A stretch of 64,000 nucleotides of DNA from Phycisphaerae bacterium (lineage in GTDB: Bacteria; Chloroflexota; Anaerolineae; 4572-78; J111): assembly GCA_028285035.1 (NCBI GenBank), contig JANQQF010000130.1, positions 35,984-99,983 of the forward strand, written 5' to 3'. A program made the translations under genes and the position numbers. A model generated the notes under the pieces. It was not told where the DNA came from. It made no database searches and was given only the letters and a program-made list of their open reading frames with translations. Each line of letters begins with the position of its first letter. Within the stretch, counting starts at the first letter, position 1. Of the stretch, positions 27,302-36,602 are shown one piece after another.

Positions 27302-29359
27302 GTGACAACGGAATGGAAAACATTGGTTGACCTGTTAGAATGGCGGGCAGCACACCAATCAAATCGAACGGTCTTTAACTTTTTGGATAATGGCGAAACC
27401 AAATGTAACCAACTGACCTTCGTGGACTTAGATCAACAGGCCAAAAGTATTGCAGCCCAGCTAATGGCCAGGAAAGCCAGTGGTGAACGGGTGCTTTTGC
27501 TCTATCCACCTGGCCTTGATTTTATTGCGGCGCTATATGGTTGTTTTTATGCCGGAGCCATTGCCGTTCCCGCTTATCCTCCGCAACTGGGCCGTTATAA
27601 CAATCATCTCACCGCTATTATCAATACCGCCCAGCCTAAACTGTTTCTGACAACCAGTGATTTTCTGAATCAAATCCGCCGTCGTTCTGAACAAGAGGCG
27701 TTATTATCTCAGCTAGATAGCCTAGTCACCGATCAAAACCTTCCCACTATGAATATGACTCCTTCTCAACCGGAGCCAAATAGTTTAGCGTTTCTGCAAT
27801 ACACCTCTGGCTCGATTGCCCAGCCCAAAGGTGTTATGGTGACACACAACAATGTGTTAAATAATCTGGACAGTATAGTTTCAGCCTTTAACTTCAATCC
27901 TGATGACCCTCATCAGTCCGGGGTAAGTTGGCTGCCCCCATATCATGATATGGGGCTGATTGGGGGAATTTTTTTAGCAATCTACACCGGACGCCCCCTC
28001 ACCATGATGTCACCGCTGGCCTTTATTCAAAAACCTATTCGCTGGCTACAGGCTATGTCAGATACTCAAGCTACGTTCAGTGTTGGGCCAAATTTTGCCT
28101 ATGATTTATGTGTGACGCATACCACGCCCGCCCAACGAGCCGACCTAGACTTGAGCTGTTGGGATATCGCCATTGTTGGCTCCGATCCCGTTCGGCACCG
28201 TACGCTGAAACGATTTGCTGACACATTTGCGCCTTATGGGTTTCGTGAAGAGGCGTTTTGCCCCAGCTATGGTATGGCCGAAACTACGCTGATGGTGTCC
28301 TATACCATCCCTTCTACCCTGCCGACAACGCAGGTGGTCCAAGGTGATTTATTACAACAGCATCAAGTTAGTAGTAGTCTGGATGAACAAGATGGTCAAT
28401 TATTTGTTGGGTGCGGTCGCCCTTTGGCTGAACACCAAGTCATGATTGTTAATCCACAAACCCGAATGCCATCCGCTCATAATCAGGTGGGTGAAGTTTG
28501 GGTGTCCGGCCCCAGTGTGGCCCATGGCTATTGGGGGAAGCCGGAAGAGACTGAGCAAACATTCCAGGCTTATTTATCAGCCAATGGCTCAAATCCGGCG
28601 GGTCCATTTTTGAGAACGGGTGATTTGGGCTTTTTTCAGGAGGGTGAGCTATTTATTACCGGTCGACTCAAAGATCTAATTATTATTCGAGGGCGAAATT
28701 ACTATCCCCAAGATATTGAGTACGTGGCCGAAGAAAGCCATGTAGCCTTACGCTCTAACAGTGGCGCAGCGTTTTCGGTAGAGGTCGATGATCAAGAACA
28801 ATTGGTGATCGTTTTTGAATTGGAACGAAACCAGCGGAAGGCCAATGTGGATGAGGTGGCGGCTGCGGTTCGGGCGGCGTTGGCCCAGATATTTGAGATT
28901 GAAACCTATGCGGTTGTCCTGATAAAAATGGGGCATTTGCCTAAAACCACTAGTGGCAAAGTTCAACGTAGACGCTGTCGTGAGCAATTTTTGCGTGGCA
29001 CCTTGCCCATCATTGGGCAGAGTATCCAGAAATTTGCCGAGACACTGCCAGATACCAAGGACGATATAATTGATCAGCCCGCTGATACCGCTCCTTCTGC
29101 GTTACGACAGCGACTAGAAAAAATAATGTATACCAAACTGGCTGAAGTCTTGATGATCCCCGTTGATCAGATTGAACCATCAACCTCAATTCAAAATTTA
29201 GGCTTGGGATCTCTGCAAGCGACCACCATTAAATTCCAACTTGAGAATGAGTTTGAAATAGAGATCCCTCCGGAATTATTTTTTGAGGATATAACCCTGC
29301 ACCAGTTTATGACCAAGATTATCAATATCATTACCCAATATCAGGCTTCGAATACTTGA
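27302..29359 (+). CDS. Fatty acyl-AMP ligase fused to acyl carrier protein
   Basis: About 685 residues. The adenylation half has LQYTSGSIAQPKGVM, YGMAETTL, RTGDLGFF, the FAAL-type GRNYYPQDIE and KTTSGKVQRR. The C-terminal carrier domain has Ser637 in LGLGSL. Two starts compete. ATG 27278 overlaps the upstream gene by 17 bp. GTG 27302 has TGAGG at 27292-27296 with 5 bp spacing and is preferred. It should make acyl-AMP from a free fatty acid and load its own ACP. The chain could feed the KS of the PKS, the GNAT-like acyltransferase just upstream, or both. It differs from the first two copies by the YGMAETTL motif and by GSDPVR in place of GAEPIR, so its chain preference may differ. Confidence 0.92.
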   Translation: MTTEWKTLVDLLEWRAAHQSNRTVFNFLDNGETKCNQLTFVDLDQQAKSIAAQLMARKASGERVLLLYPPGLDFIAALYGCFYAGAIAVPAYPPQLGRYNNHLTAIINTAQPKLFLTTSDFLNQIRRRSEQEALLSQLDSLVTDQNLPTMNMTPSQPEPNSLAFLQYTSGSIAQPKGVMVTHNNVLNNLDSIVSAFNFNPDDPHQSGVSWLPPYHDMGLIGGIFLAIYTGRPLTMMSPLAFIQKPIRWLQAMSDTQATFSVGPNFAYDLCVTHTTPAQRADLDLSCWDIAIVGSDPVRHRTLKRFADTFAPYGFREEAFCPSYGMAETTLMVSYTIPSTLPTTQVVQGDLLQQHQVSSSLDEQDGQLFVGCGRPLAEHQVMIVNPQTRMPSAHNQVGEVWVSGPSVAHGYWGKPEETEQTFQAYLSANGSNPAGPFLRTGDLGFFQEGELFITGRLKDLIIIRGRNYYPQDIEYVAEESHVALRSNSGAAFSVEVDDQEQLVIVFELERNQRKANVDEVAAAVRAALAQIFEIETYAVVLIKMGHLPKTTSGKVQRRRCREQFLRGTLPIIGQSIQKFAETLPDTKDDIIDQPADTAPSALRQRLEKIMYTKLAEVLMIPVDQIEPSTSIQNLGLGSLQATTIKFQLENEFEIEIPPELFFEDITLHQFMTKIINIITQYQASNT

Positions 29360-29368
29360 GAGGTATCA

Positions 29369-30019
29369 ATGTCTGCTTCTAGTCAACCTACAGAATATTA
29401 TGAAAATCCTATTCGTCGTATGATTTACAACACTTGGCGATTAACTCTATTTGAGCTGGGAGTTGGTCAACAATCTGATTTTTTTCTATATGAAAAATAT
29501 TACCTTAATCAGGTAGCGTATAATGGGCTTTGTTTAGATTTTGGGGCGGGTTCCGGATTTTTTACACGTTTTCTCAAAACACAAGGGCATCGGGTGATAC
29601 CAGTTGATGTGGTAAATAAGAGCAGCTATTCAGATGTTCAGCCGATACTTTACGATGGCCACCAACTGCCATTTGCCTGCCGTTATTTCGATACCACCTT
29701 ATGTATGTTCGTACTACATCACGTTTCTCATCAAGAAAAAATTATTAAAGAGTTAAAACGGGTAACAAAAAAAATGATCATTATTGCTGAAGATCTTGTT
29801 GAAACCTGGTTTGACATCTGGTTTACCGCTATTCATACTCATAAATCTCCCTGGTCTAAATCGTTCTCTGGGTTCAAATCCGAGACCGAATGGGAAAAGT
29901 ACTTTAAACAGCATAAACTTACTGTTATTAATAAAATCGTAATCCCACGCTACATAACTCCATATTATCCTATTCGACGAGTTGTCTACTCGGTGCAGAT
30001 AGAAGATGCTGCATTTTAG
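29369..30019 (+). CDS. Class I SAM-dependent methyltransferase
   Basis: 216 residues. Motif I is LDFGAGSGFF (about 56-65), the acidic residue at the end of beta-2 is in VIPVDV, and a motif resembling post-I/II is FDTTLCMFVLHHV. The family resembles ubiquinone/UbiE-type small-molecule methyltransferases with a basic C-terminal tail. It is 9 bp after the FAAL-ACP stop, with the ribosome site GAGGT ahead, so it belongs to the PKS operon. A lipid or polar head group of the pathway product is the likely target; N-methylation of an amino lipid would fit but is a guess. Confidence 0.83.
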   Translation: MSASSQPTEYYENPIRRMIYNTWRLTLFELGVGQQSDFFLYEKYYLNQVAYNGLCLDFGAGSGFFTRFLKTQGHRVIPVDVVNKSSYSDVQPILYDGHQLPFACRYFDTTLCMFVLHHVSHQEKIIKELKRVTKKMIIIAEDLVETWFDIWFTAIHTHKSPWSKSFSGFKSETEWEKYFKQHKLTVINKIVIPRYITPYYPIRRVVYSVQIEDAAF

Positions 30020-30104
30020 ATATTAGTGAGATATTGTAGTCGAAAATATCATTCAACATAGCAAAATAGATGAATAACTTACAGTAATTTATAGCAAAAC
30101 AAAT

Positions 30105-31337
30105 ATGACTACAAAAAAACGTGTTGTAATCACGGGCAGCGGTATAGCTTCACCACTTGGTAACGATGTCGAAACATATTGCCAGAATTTACTTCAGGGG
30201 CGGTATGGTATTAGACCAATAACTACCTTTGATACGACCAACCAAAAAATAAACTTAGGTGCCAATCTTGATCCTATTCCCATTCCGGAACATCTGACCC
30301 CACTTGAACAAAAAATGAGTTCAAATTTATCACTGATATCGGTATTTTGTGTTGAACAAGCTATTAAGCAAGCAAACCTGGATTTTTCACAGGAGAATCG
30401 TAATGAAATCGGGGTTATTGTGGGGTCTGGCTTTATCAATTTATATGATGTGGAAGGTTTCTATGAAAAGTTATTTGTACTGAATCAATTGTCATCTCCG
30501 ACAACAATCCCATTAAATATGGCCAATGCCCCGGCCAGTCGGATTGCCATGACTTATGGGCTAACTGGCGTTGTCAAATGTGTGAGTACGGCTTGCTCCT
30601 CGGGCTTTACGGCCCTTGTCGACAGCGCTCAGTTGATTCAAGATGGCTATCAAGAGATTATGATTGCTGGTGGAAGTGATTTGGTTTTATGCAAAACACT
30701 GGCTCTGGCCTGGGAGCGGATGCGAGTACTGACCAAGGAAAAAGAGGATCCCGCTTTGGCCTGCCGTCCGTTTGATCAAAATCGAGATGGGATTGTGCTT
30801 GGAGATGGGGCAGCGTTTTTTGTGCTAGAGTCATTTGAACATGCCATCGAGAGAGGAGCCACTATTTTAGCGGAAATTACTGGTATCTTTCATAACTCAG
30901 ATAGTCTTGATTTGGTTAAACCTGACTCAGAAAAAGAGATTTACTGTATTGAGCGAACCCTGCAGCGGGCTGATTTGCAACCTGATGATATTGATATGAT
31001 TTATGCCCACGCCACGGGAACCAAATTGAATGATATCACCGAATATCAGAGTTTGTTGGCTGTATTTGAGGAGCGCTTAAGCGAGATCCCTGTTTGTGGT
31101 CTTAAGTCGATGCTGGGGCATACGATGGGGGCTTCGGGTCCGATGGCTTTAGTCGCTGCCTTGGGAACCCTACAAAGTGGAAATTTTTATCCAATTCCCA
31201 ATCTAAATCATTTAGAAGAGGATATGGATTTGTTGATAACCACAACGGGCCAAACTTTACCCAATGTTAATCACATCTTAATCAATACGTTTGCCTTTGG
31301 CGGGATTAACGTGTGTTTGGTGGTTTCAAAGCCTTGA
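30105..31337 (+). CDS. Stand-alone beta-ketoacyl-ACP synthase (FabF-like)
   Basis: 410 residues with the thiolase-fold triad of elongating ketosynthases: active-site Cys in VSTACSSG (near residue 164), His in YAHATGT, and His in LKSMLGHTMGASG. Length and motifs fit FabF/KAS II. It catalyses Claisen condensation of an acyl thioester with malonyl-ACP. It is the last gene of the PKS operon, 85 bp after the methyltransferase, and no other fatty-acid synthesis gene is present. It may tailor chain length of the pathway's own acyl-ACPs rather than serve general fatty acid synthesis. The ATG has no clear ribosome site; the region before it is AT-rich. Confidence 0.93.
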   Translation: MTTKKRVVITGSGIASPLGNDVETYCQNLLQGRYGIRPITTFDTTNQKINLGANLDPIPIPEHLTPLEQKMSSNLSLISVFCVEQAIKQANLDFSQENRNEIGVIVGSGFINLYDVEGFYEKLFVLNQLSSPTTIPLNMANAPASRIAMTYGLTGVVKCVSTACSSGFTALVDSAQLIQDGYQEIMIAGGSDLVLCKTLALAWERMRVLTKEKEDPALACRPFDQNRDGIVLGDGAAFFVLESFEHAIERGATILAEITGIFHNSDSLDLVKPDSEKEIYCIERTLQRADLQPDDIDMIYAHATGTKLNDITEYQSLLAVFEERLSEIPVCGLKSMLGHTMGASGPMALVAALGTLQSGNFYPIPNLNHLEEDMDLLITTTGQTLPNVNHILINTFAFGGINVCLVVSKP

Positions 31338-31381
31338 TTTTGCGATTGAGGAAAATATTTGATTTGTAAGGAAAAATCAAT

Positions 31382-31397
31382 GCCTGAAATTTTAGGC
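31382..31397. terminator. Palindrome between convergent genes
   Basis: The 16-bp sequence GCCTGAAATTTTAGGC is a palindrome with one G-T pair. It is followed by a T-rich stretch on the plus side and overlaps the stop codon of the minus-strand gene. It may end transcription from the PKS operon. The hairpin is short, so this is weak. Confidence 0.35.
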
Positions 31398-32354
31398 TTT
31401 GCTATTTTGTAATAACCAACGATCTTTAAAGTAGCGAATCATGATTGTATTGTTTCGATTTTCTGGATTTCCATCCCCACGATTAATCAGGCCAAGGCTG
31501 GTCTCTACGAAAAAGCGCTTATTCTGCCACCGATGGGAGCAAAAACGCTTGGCCGGAAAGACATATTTAGGTGCAGTACAATGGGCACTAATCCACACAT
31601 CATCAACAAAAAAGGCAGCTTCCGGAGCGCTGCTGTAATCTATGATTTCTTCAAATTTAAAGAACCCTGGTTCAACCAGATAACCTGAACCCCCGAGCAG
31701 AATATCAATTTGTCGCTCTTTTTTGAGCCGAGTACCCCGTATGTGTACAGGGGGAAGTAAGTTTATATTGTCCCACAACGTCGATGGCCTATCTGTTAAA
31801 TCTGCGGGGACAATCCAGCCGCTTGACCCAATGGCGATGTGGGGATACTTGTTTGACCACTGGAAAAAGTGATCGATTAAAGTAGGCGGGTAAACCATAT
31901 CATCATCAACGATTAAAATTTTCTGGTTGGGCTTTAATGATGATAAGGCAGGGATCAATTTTGTGGCTGGACCATAATCTTCACAACGAACAATCTCAAC
32001 AGATTGAAGGGTTTTGAGCCAGTCCGGGATGATGTAAGGCCGTTGTTCTCGACGGGAGAAGATGGGAATGTGCAGTCTGATCCGCCGTGGACGACGTGAT
32101 TGGTTCAGTAGGCTTTTAAGCGTTAGCTCGATATGGGGAAGGCGGGAGGGTATCGTTGTGAGGCAGACGATAATATCGGCCTCGTTGGAATTTTTTTCCC
32201 AATAGTCGTCCCAGTCTTTGAGAGAACGCTGAGAAAGGCGAATACGATCCAGTATATCTTGCATGAGATGTCTGCCATCAAGAAAATTGTAAATTTTTAT
32301 ATAAATTGTAAGACCGATGATGATGACTAGACCTACACCTAAGAGATAAATCAT
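31392..32354 (-). CDS. Membrane-anchored glycosyltransferase-like protein, tandem copy 3
   Basis: 320 residues. One N-terminal membrane anchor (residues 1-20) is followed by a GT-A-like domain. IIVCLTTIPSRLPHI begins the domain, KILIVDDDMVYPP holds the metal-site aspartates, and AAFFVDDVWISAHC and PKYVFPAKRF are strongly conserved in the two copies next to it. The protein resembles small hypothetical glycosyltransferases of surface polysaccharide loci. The three copies are most similar in the central and C-terminal parts. Its ribosome site GAGG is 7 bp before ATG and identical in layout to the next copy. Sugar and acceptor are unknown. Confidence 0.72.
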   Translation of the reverse strand: MIYLLGVGLVIIIGLTIYIKIYNFLDGRHLMQDILDRIRLSQRSLKDWDDYWEKNSNEADIIVCLTTIPSRLPHIELTLKSLLNQSRRPRRIRLHIPIFSRREQRPYIIPDWLKTLQSVEIVRCEDYGPATKLIPALSSLKPNQKILIVDDDMVYPPTLIDHFFQWSNKYPHIAIGSSGWIVPADLTDRPSTLWDNINLLPPVHIRGTRLKKERQIDILLGGSGYLVEPGFFKFEEIIDYSSAPEAAFFVDDVWISAHCTAPKYVFPAKRFCSHRWQNKRFFVETSLGLINRGDGNPENRNNTIMIRYFKDRWLLQNSKA

Positions 32355-32394
32355 TGATAACCTCGTTCGAGCTCAGGCAGTTTTTACCCGGTGG

Positions 32395-33357
32395 TTAATA
32401 AGACAGATCATAACAACCAATTTGTAATAACCACCGATCTTTAAAGTGACGTATCATGATTGTATTGTTTCGATTTTCCGGATCGCCATCATTAATCAGA
32501 CTAAGGCTGGTGTCTTTGAAGAAAGAGTGATGCTGCCACCTATAGAAGCAAAAACGCTTGGCAGGAAAGACATATTTAGGTGCAGTACAATGGGCGCTAA
32601 TCCATACATCATCAACAAAAAAGGCAGCTTCTGGGGCGTTGCTGTAATCTATGATTTCTTCAAATCTAAAGAACTTTGGTTTAACCAGATAGCCTGAATA
32701 CCCTTCTAGAATATCAATTTGTCGCCCCTTTTTGAGCCGGGTAGCTCTCGTGGATACGGGGGGAAGTTGTCTAATATTGTCCCACAACGTTATTGGTCTA
32801 TGGGTTAAATCTGTGGGAACAATCCAGCCACTTGACCCAACAGCTATGTGAGGATACTTGTTTGAGCACCGAAAAAAATGTTCAATTAGAGTAGGTGGGT
32901 AAATCATATCATCATCAACGATTAAAATTTTCTGGTCAGGTTCTAACGATTGCAAGGCAGGGATTAGTTTTGTTACTGGACCATAATCTTCGCAGTGAAC
33001 AATTTCAATGGATTGAAGGGTTTTGAGCCAGTCGGGTATGATATAGGGCCGTTGTTCGCGATGAGAAAAAGCGGGGAGGTGCAGCCTGATCCGCTGTGGA
33101 CGACGCGATTGGTACAACAGACTTTTTAGTGTTTGCTCGATATAAGGAAGCCGGGAGGGGATGGTTGTTAGACAGACGATAATATCGGCTTCGTTAGGGT
33201 TTTGTCTCCAGTAGTTGTCCCAGGCCCAAAGCGAACCACGAGAAAGGCGAACACGATCCAGCATATCTCGGATTAGACGTCTACCATCAAGAAAATTATA
33301 TGTAAAGTAAACTTTACCGATGATAATGACCAGACCCACACCTAAAAAATAAATCAT
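32395..33357 (-). CDS. Membrane-anchored glycosyltransferase-like protein, tandem copy 2
   Basis: About 320 residues from ATG 33357. An earlier in-frame ATG at 33369 exists, but 33357 aligns with copy 3 (MIYFLGVGLVIIIG against MIYLLGVGLVIIIG) and has GAGG at the same distance. The same motifs are present: CLTTIPSR, IVDDDMIYPP and FFVDDVWISAHC. The segment between residues 190 and 230 differs most from the other copies and may set acceptor choice. It is separated from copy 3 by 40 bp and from copy 1 by 53 bp, all in the same direction, so they form an operon. Family certain as repeated paralogue, biochemical role inferred. Confidence 0.72.
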   Translation of the reverse strand: MIYFLGVGLVIIIGKVYFTYNFLDGRRLIRDMLDRVRLSRGSLWAWDNYWRQNPNEADIIVCLTTIPSRLPYIEQTLKSLLYQSRRPQRIRLHLPAFSHREQRPYIIPDWLKTLQSIEIVHCEDYGPVTKLIPALQSLEPDQKILIVDDDMIYPPTLIEHFFRCSNKYPHIAVGSSGWIVPTDLTHRPITLWDNIRQLPPVSTRATRLKKGRQIDILEGYSGYLVKPKFFRFEEIIDYSNAPEAAFFVDDVWISAHCTAPKYVFPAKRFCFYRWQHHSFFKDTSLSLINDGDPENRNNTIMIRHFKDRWLLQIGCYDLSY

Positions 33358-33410
33358 TGACGACCTCATTCAAGCTCAAACAGCTTTTACCTGGTGGTTG
33401 ATATAATAAA

Positions 33411-34361
33411 TCATAACAACCAACGATCCTTGAAGTAGCGAATCATGATTGTATTGTTTCGATTTTCTGGGTTTCCATCCCCACGATTAAGCAGACCAAG
33501 ACTGGTTGCCTCGAAAAATTCGCTTTCCTGCCACAAATCAAAGCAAAACCGCTTGGCAGGAAAAACATATTTGGGAGCTTTACAGTGGGCGCTAATCCAT
33601 ACATCATCAACAAAAAAGGCGGCATCTGGTGCCCCTGTATAATCTGTGATCTTCTCAAGTTCAAAGAAGCACGGTTTGATGAGATACCCTGAATATCCTT
33701 GTAAAATATCAATCGGTTTCTCTTTTCTGATCCGTGTGCATCTTAAGGGAAATGGTGGAGTATGGTTGATATTAGCCCACAGGGTGCTTGGTCTATCTAT
33801 AAAATCAGTGGGAACAATCCAACCACTGGAACCGATCGCTATATCGGGGTGTTGATGTGACCATCGGAAAAAATTATCAATAAAATGTGGTGGGTAAATC
33901 ATATCATCGTCAACGATCAAAATTTTCTGATCGGGCTTTAATGATTGTAAGGCAGGGATTAATTTCGTTACTGGGCCATAATCTTCACAAGAAATAATCT
34001 CAACACATTGCAGGCTTTTGAGCCAGTCGGGTATGATATAGGGCCGTTGTTCGCGATGAGAAAAAGCGGGGAGGTGCAGTCTGATATGTTGCGGACGACG
34101 AGATTGGTACAACAGGCTCTTTATAGTTCGTTCGATATGAGGCAGGCGGGAGGGGATGGTCGTCAGACAGACAATAATATCAGCCTTATTGTTGTTCTTG
34201 CTGCAAACATCGTCCCAGTCTTGTAAAGAACGACCAGACAGACGGATATAGTCTAGGATATCCCTAATGAGGTTTCGGCCCTCCAGGAAATTGTAGACTT
34301 TTATGCTCATTAGGATGACCAATGTAATCCCTGAAAGTATGATGCCTAAATGATAACGCAT
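33411..34361 (-). CDS. Membrane-anchored glycosyltransferase-like protein, tandem copy 1
   Basis: 316 residues, the promoter-proximal copy of the triplet. The N-terminal anchor is GIILSGITLVILMSI, and the conserved CLTTIPSR, IVDDDMIYPP, FFVDDVWISAHC and AKRFCFDLW segments are present. Its leader diverges from the other two, while the catalytic part stays close to them. A 7-bp inverted repeat (AAGCCTG 34376-34382, CAGGCTT 34397-34403) sits just before the start and could fold in the mRNA leader. No box of the shared 22-bp type points at it; the box in this intergenic region faces the other way. Confidence 0.72.
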   Translation of the reverse strand: MRYHLGIILSGITLVILMSIKVYNFLEGRNLIRDILDYIRLSGRSLQDWDDVCSKNNNKADIIVCLTTIPSRLPHIERTIKSLLYQSRRPQHIRLHLPAFSHREQRPYIIPDWLKSLQCVEIISCEDYGPVTKLIPALQSLKPDQKILIVDDDMIYPPHFIDNFFRWSHQHPDIAIGSSGWIVPTDFIDRPSTLWANINHTPPFPLRCTRIRKEKPIDILQGYSGYLIKPCFFELEKITDYTGAPDAAFFVDDVWISAHCKAPKYVFPAKRFCFDLWQESEFFEATSLGLLNRGDGNPENRNNTIMIRYFKDRWLL

Positions 34362-34687
34362 TTACGCCCTAACCTAAGCCTGCCAAGCTCTGAGGACAGG
34401 CTTTAAAGAGAAGTTGTTCTTGTAGTTAAAATCATCTACTATACTGGGCCAAAGTGTGCCTTGAAAAATTCCTGAAGGCAAACCTAGAAGATGACAAATC
34501 AGCCCTACTATTGTTACTAAACCATAAATATTTTCGTAGTTTGTATTAATTTGGGGAAAGTATTATTCGGCATTAGCGACTTTGCCCAAATTTTAGGACA
34601 AAATTGCACCAATTTCATGACAGACAGGCCGTTAGAGTCTTGCTATACTGCACCTGACAACATTGTTAAATATGAGGTGCTATCCTG
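34362..34687 (+). other. Divergent intergenic region with promoter C
   Basis: These 326 bp between the minus-strand triplet and the first phosphonate-operon exporter hold a small inverted repeat near the triplet start and promoter C near the right end. Nothing coding is visible. The middle part (about 34405-34575) is AT-rich without a motif I recognise; a promoter for the triplet must lie here but I cannot place it. Confidence 0.55.
34579..34649 (+). promoter_or_regulatory. Promoter C with tandem 22-bp box (ABC exporter 1, pepM, ppd)
   Basis: The units at 34579-34600 and 34601-34622 end in AGGACA and ATGACA. The -35 is CAGACA (34621-34626), the spacer is 17 bp, and the -10 is TATACT (34644-34649) with an extended TGC before it. 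The gene starts at 34688, about 32 nt after the expected start point. Confidence 0.85.
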
Positions 34688-36502
34688 ATGGCTACAAATC
34701 CAAATCAAACTGAAACAAACCCATCTAAAGTATCGAGTTTGAAACACGTTTTTCGTTATTCTTGGCAGGGATGGCAACCTTACTGGCCTGTTGGCCTGCT
34801 GATCATCATACTTATCTCAGCTGATAAACTGTTTTGGCTCTATTTTAGTTATGAGCTTAAGGAAACGATTGATAACATCGGTCAAACCCCTAAGATGAGC
34901 CAATTTTTAGTCACCCTGCTGATGATTTTTCCTATCCTTACAGCAGTAAATATTTTGGGAGACCGTCTAACAGTTGGGGTTCGGATAAAAATGGCGAATG
35001 ATATTCGAACCCGAATGTTTGATCACCTGCAGAGTTTGTCTGCCAATTTCTTCAAACGCAGTCAAACAGGTGATATTGTGGCACGCTTTACCAGTGATTT
35101 AGATTTGATGGAGCGGGTCATTTCGGATCGAGCCCTGACTGCGATGATGTCTGTCTTGGCCCTAGCTAGTTATGTTATGCTGTTGGCCTATTTAAATTGG
35201 TATCTTACCTTGTTTATATTGCTCATCCTATTGCTCTTTTTACCCTTGACCCGTTGGATTGCCCCACGTATTATTACAACCTGGTATCAAGTTAGACAAA
35301 CCGAAGCTCAAATTGCTAATATTGTGCAAGAGAATGTGAAAGCCCAACCTGTTATTAAAGGGTTTGGGTTACAGCGATATATGTCCAAAACCTTCAAAAA
35401 TAGCTTAAATAGCTTTGCTGATCGTTATATTGAGGCCTATTTTATCGGTGCATTTACATCAAAAACTATTATTCTCGTTGTAATGTATGTGGTTTTACTC
35501 ATCGCTTACAGCGGTATTTTGTTGATCAACTTTGGACTAACTTCCGCAGGTGCAGTCGTTGCCTTTTTGGGATTGCTTATCATTTTTGCCAAGGAGTTGT
35601 TGGGATTAAGTAATCAGTTGGAGCATATTTTTAGAGCGGCTGGGGCCCTGCGGCGAATTGATGAGCTCCTTGAACAGGAGCCTCAAATTAGTGATGCTAA
35701 AATCGTCAAACCTTTTCCAGCATTACAGAAAAATATTTGCTTAAATCAAGTCTCTTTCAACTATACCAATAACAATTATGAACTTAACCAAGTGGATTTA
35801 ACCATCCCGGTTGGGCAGTATACGGCTGTCGTTGGGCCGAGTGGGGCAGGGAAAAGTACTTTGCTCAGCCTTCTCCTTCGATTTTATGATGTCAGTCACG
35901 GACAGATTACCATTGATGGTCAGGATATTCGTCAGCTTTCTCAAGAAACCCTTCGCGAACATATTGGAGTCGTCTTTCAGGATAGTTTTCTCTTTGATAC
36001 AACCATTCGAGAAAATATTACCCTGTTTGACCCAACCGCAACCCAAAAGCAGGTGGAAGAAGCGGCTAAGCTCGCTGAAATTCATGATTTTATTATGATG
36101 TTGCCTGAGGGATATGATACGCAAGTGGGGGAAGCGGGTGGACGTCTTTCTGGCGGTCAACGGCAGCGTATCGCCATTGCCCGAGCGTTATTCCGTAAAC
36201 CTGCCATCCTGTTACTTGATGAGGTAACGGCATCTTTGGATACTGCGGCTGCCGCTTCAATCAATGCGACGATTAAGTCATTAGCCAAAACAGTCACAAT
36301 TATTTCCGTTACTCACAACCTGCGACATGCAGCAATGGCCGATCAGATTATGGTATTGGACTCTGGTAAATTGGTTGAGTGTGGACAACACAATACATTA
36401 CTTAAGCAGAAGGGAACCTATTTTGGATTATGGGTCAAACAACAGACTAAAGATCGACAGGATTTGGTGACGCCCCGACGATTTTCAGCAGCAACTATCT
36501 AG
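34688..36502 (+). CDS. ABC exporter half-transporter, paralogue 1
   Basis: 604 residues: six membrane helices in about 30-330, then an ATPase domain. Walker A is GPSGAGKST with Lys389, the signature is LSGGQ (487-491), Walker B is ILLLDEVTASLD and the H-loop is SVTHNLRHAA. In Walker B the residue after the catalytic Asp-Glu is Val-Thr rather than Pro-Thr, which is common in exporters. It is paralogous to 43568. The ATPase domains are nearly identical over about 130 residues, while the membrane domains have drifted. It is the first gene after promoter C and is followed by the two phosphonate genes. Substrate unknown; a phosphonate-bearing glycan or lipid is a sensible candidate. Confidence 0.94.
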   Translation: MATNPNQTETNPSKVSSLKHVFRYSWQGWQPYWPVGLLIIILISADKLFWLYFSYELKETIDNIGQTPKMSQFLVTLLMIFPILTAVNILGDRLTVGVRIKMANDIRTRMFDHLQSLSANFFKRSQTGDIVARFTSDLDLMERVISDRALTAMMSVLALASYVMLLAYLNWYLTLFILLILLLFLPLTRWIAPRIITTWYQVRQTEAQIANIVQENVKAQPVIKGFGLQRYMSKTFKNSLNSFADRYIEAYFIGAFTSKTIILVVMYVVLLIAYSGILLINFGLTSAGAVVAFLGLLIIFAKELLGLSNQLEHIFRAAGALRRIDELLEQEPQISDAKIVKPFPALQKNICLNQVSFNYTNNNYELNQVDLTIPVGQYTAVVGPSGAGKSTLLSLLLRFYDVSHGQITIDGQDIRQLSQETLREHIGVVFQDSFLFDTTIRENITLFDPTATQKQVEEAAKLAEIHDFIMMLPEGYDTQVGEAGGRLSGGQRQRIAIARALFRKPAILLLDEVTASLDTAAAASINATIKSLAKTVTIISVTHNLRHAAMADQIMVLDSGKLVECGQHNTLLKQKGTYFGLWVKQQTKDRQDLVTPRRFSAATI

Positions 36503-36602
36503 TAGATGAATCAGATAATCACCATTATTTGTCTGGCACGTTGCAAAGGGGTTCAATAATTGTGATGAGATTAGCAATAAACTGTAAAGAGAGGTGAATT
36601 GA

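Noticed and set aside
31392..34361. A repeat array or CRISPR-like structure in the 31-34 kb region
   Set aside because: The repetition is three full paralogous genes of about 1 kb. There are no short repeats with unique spacers and no cas genes.
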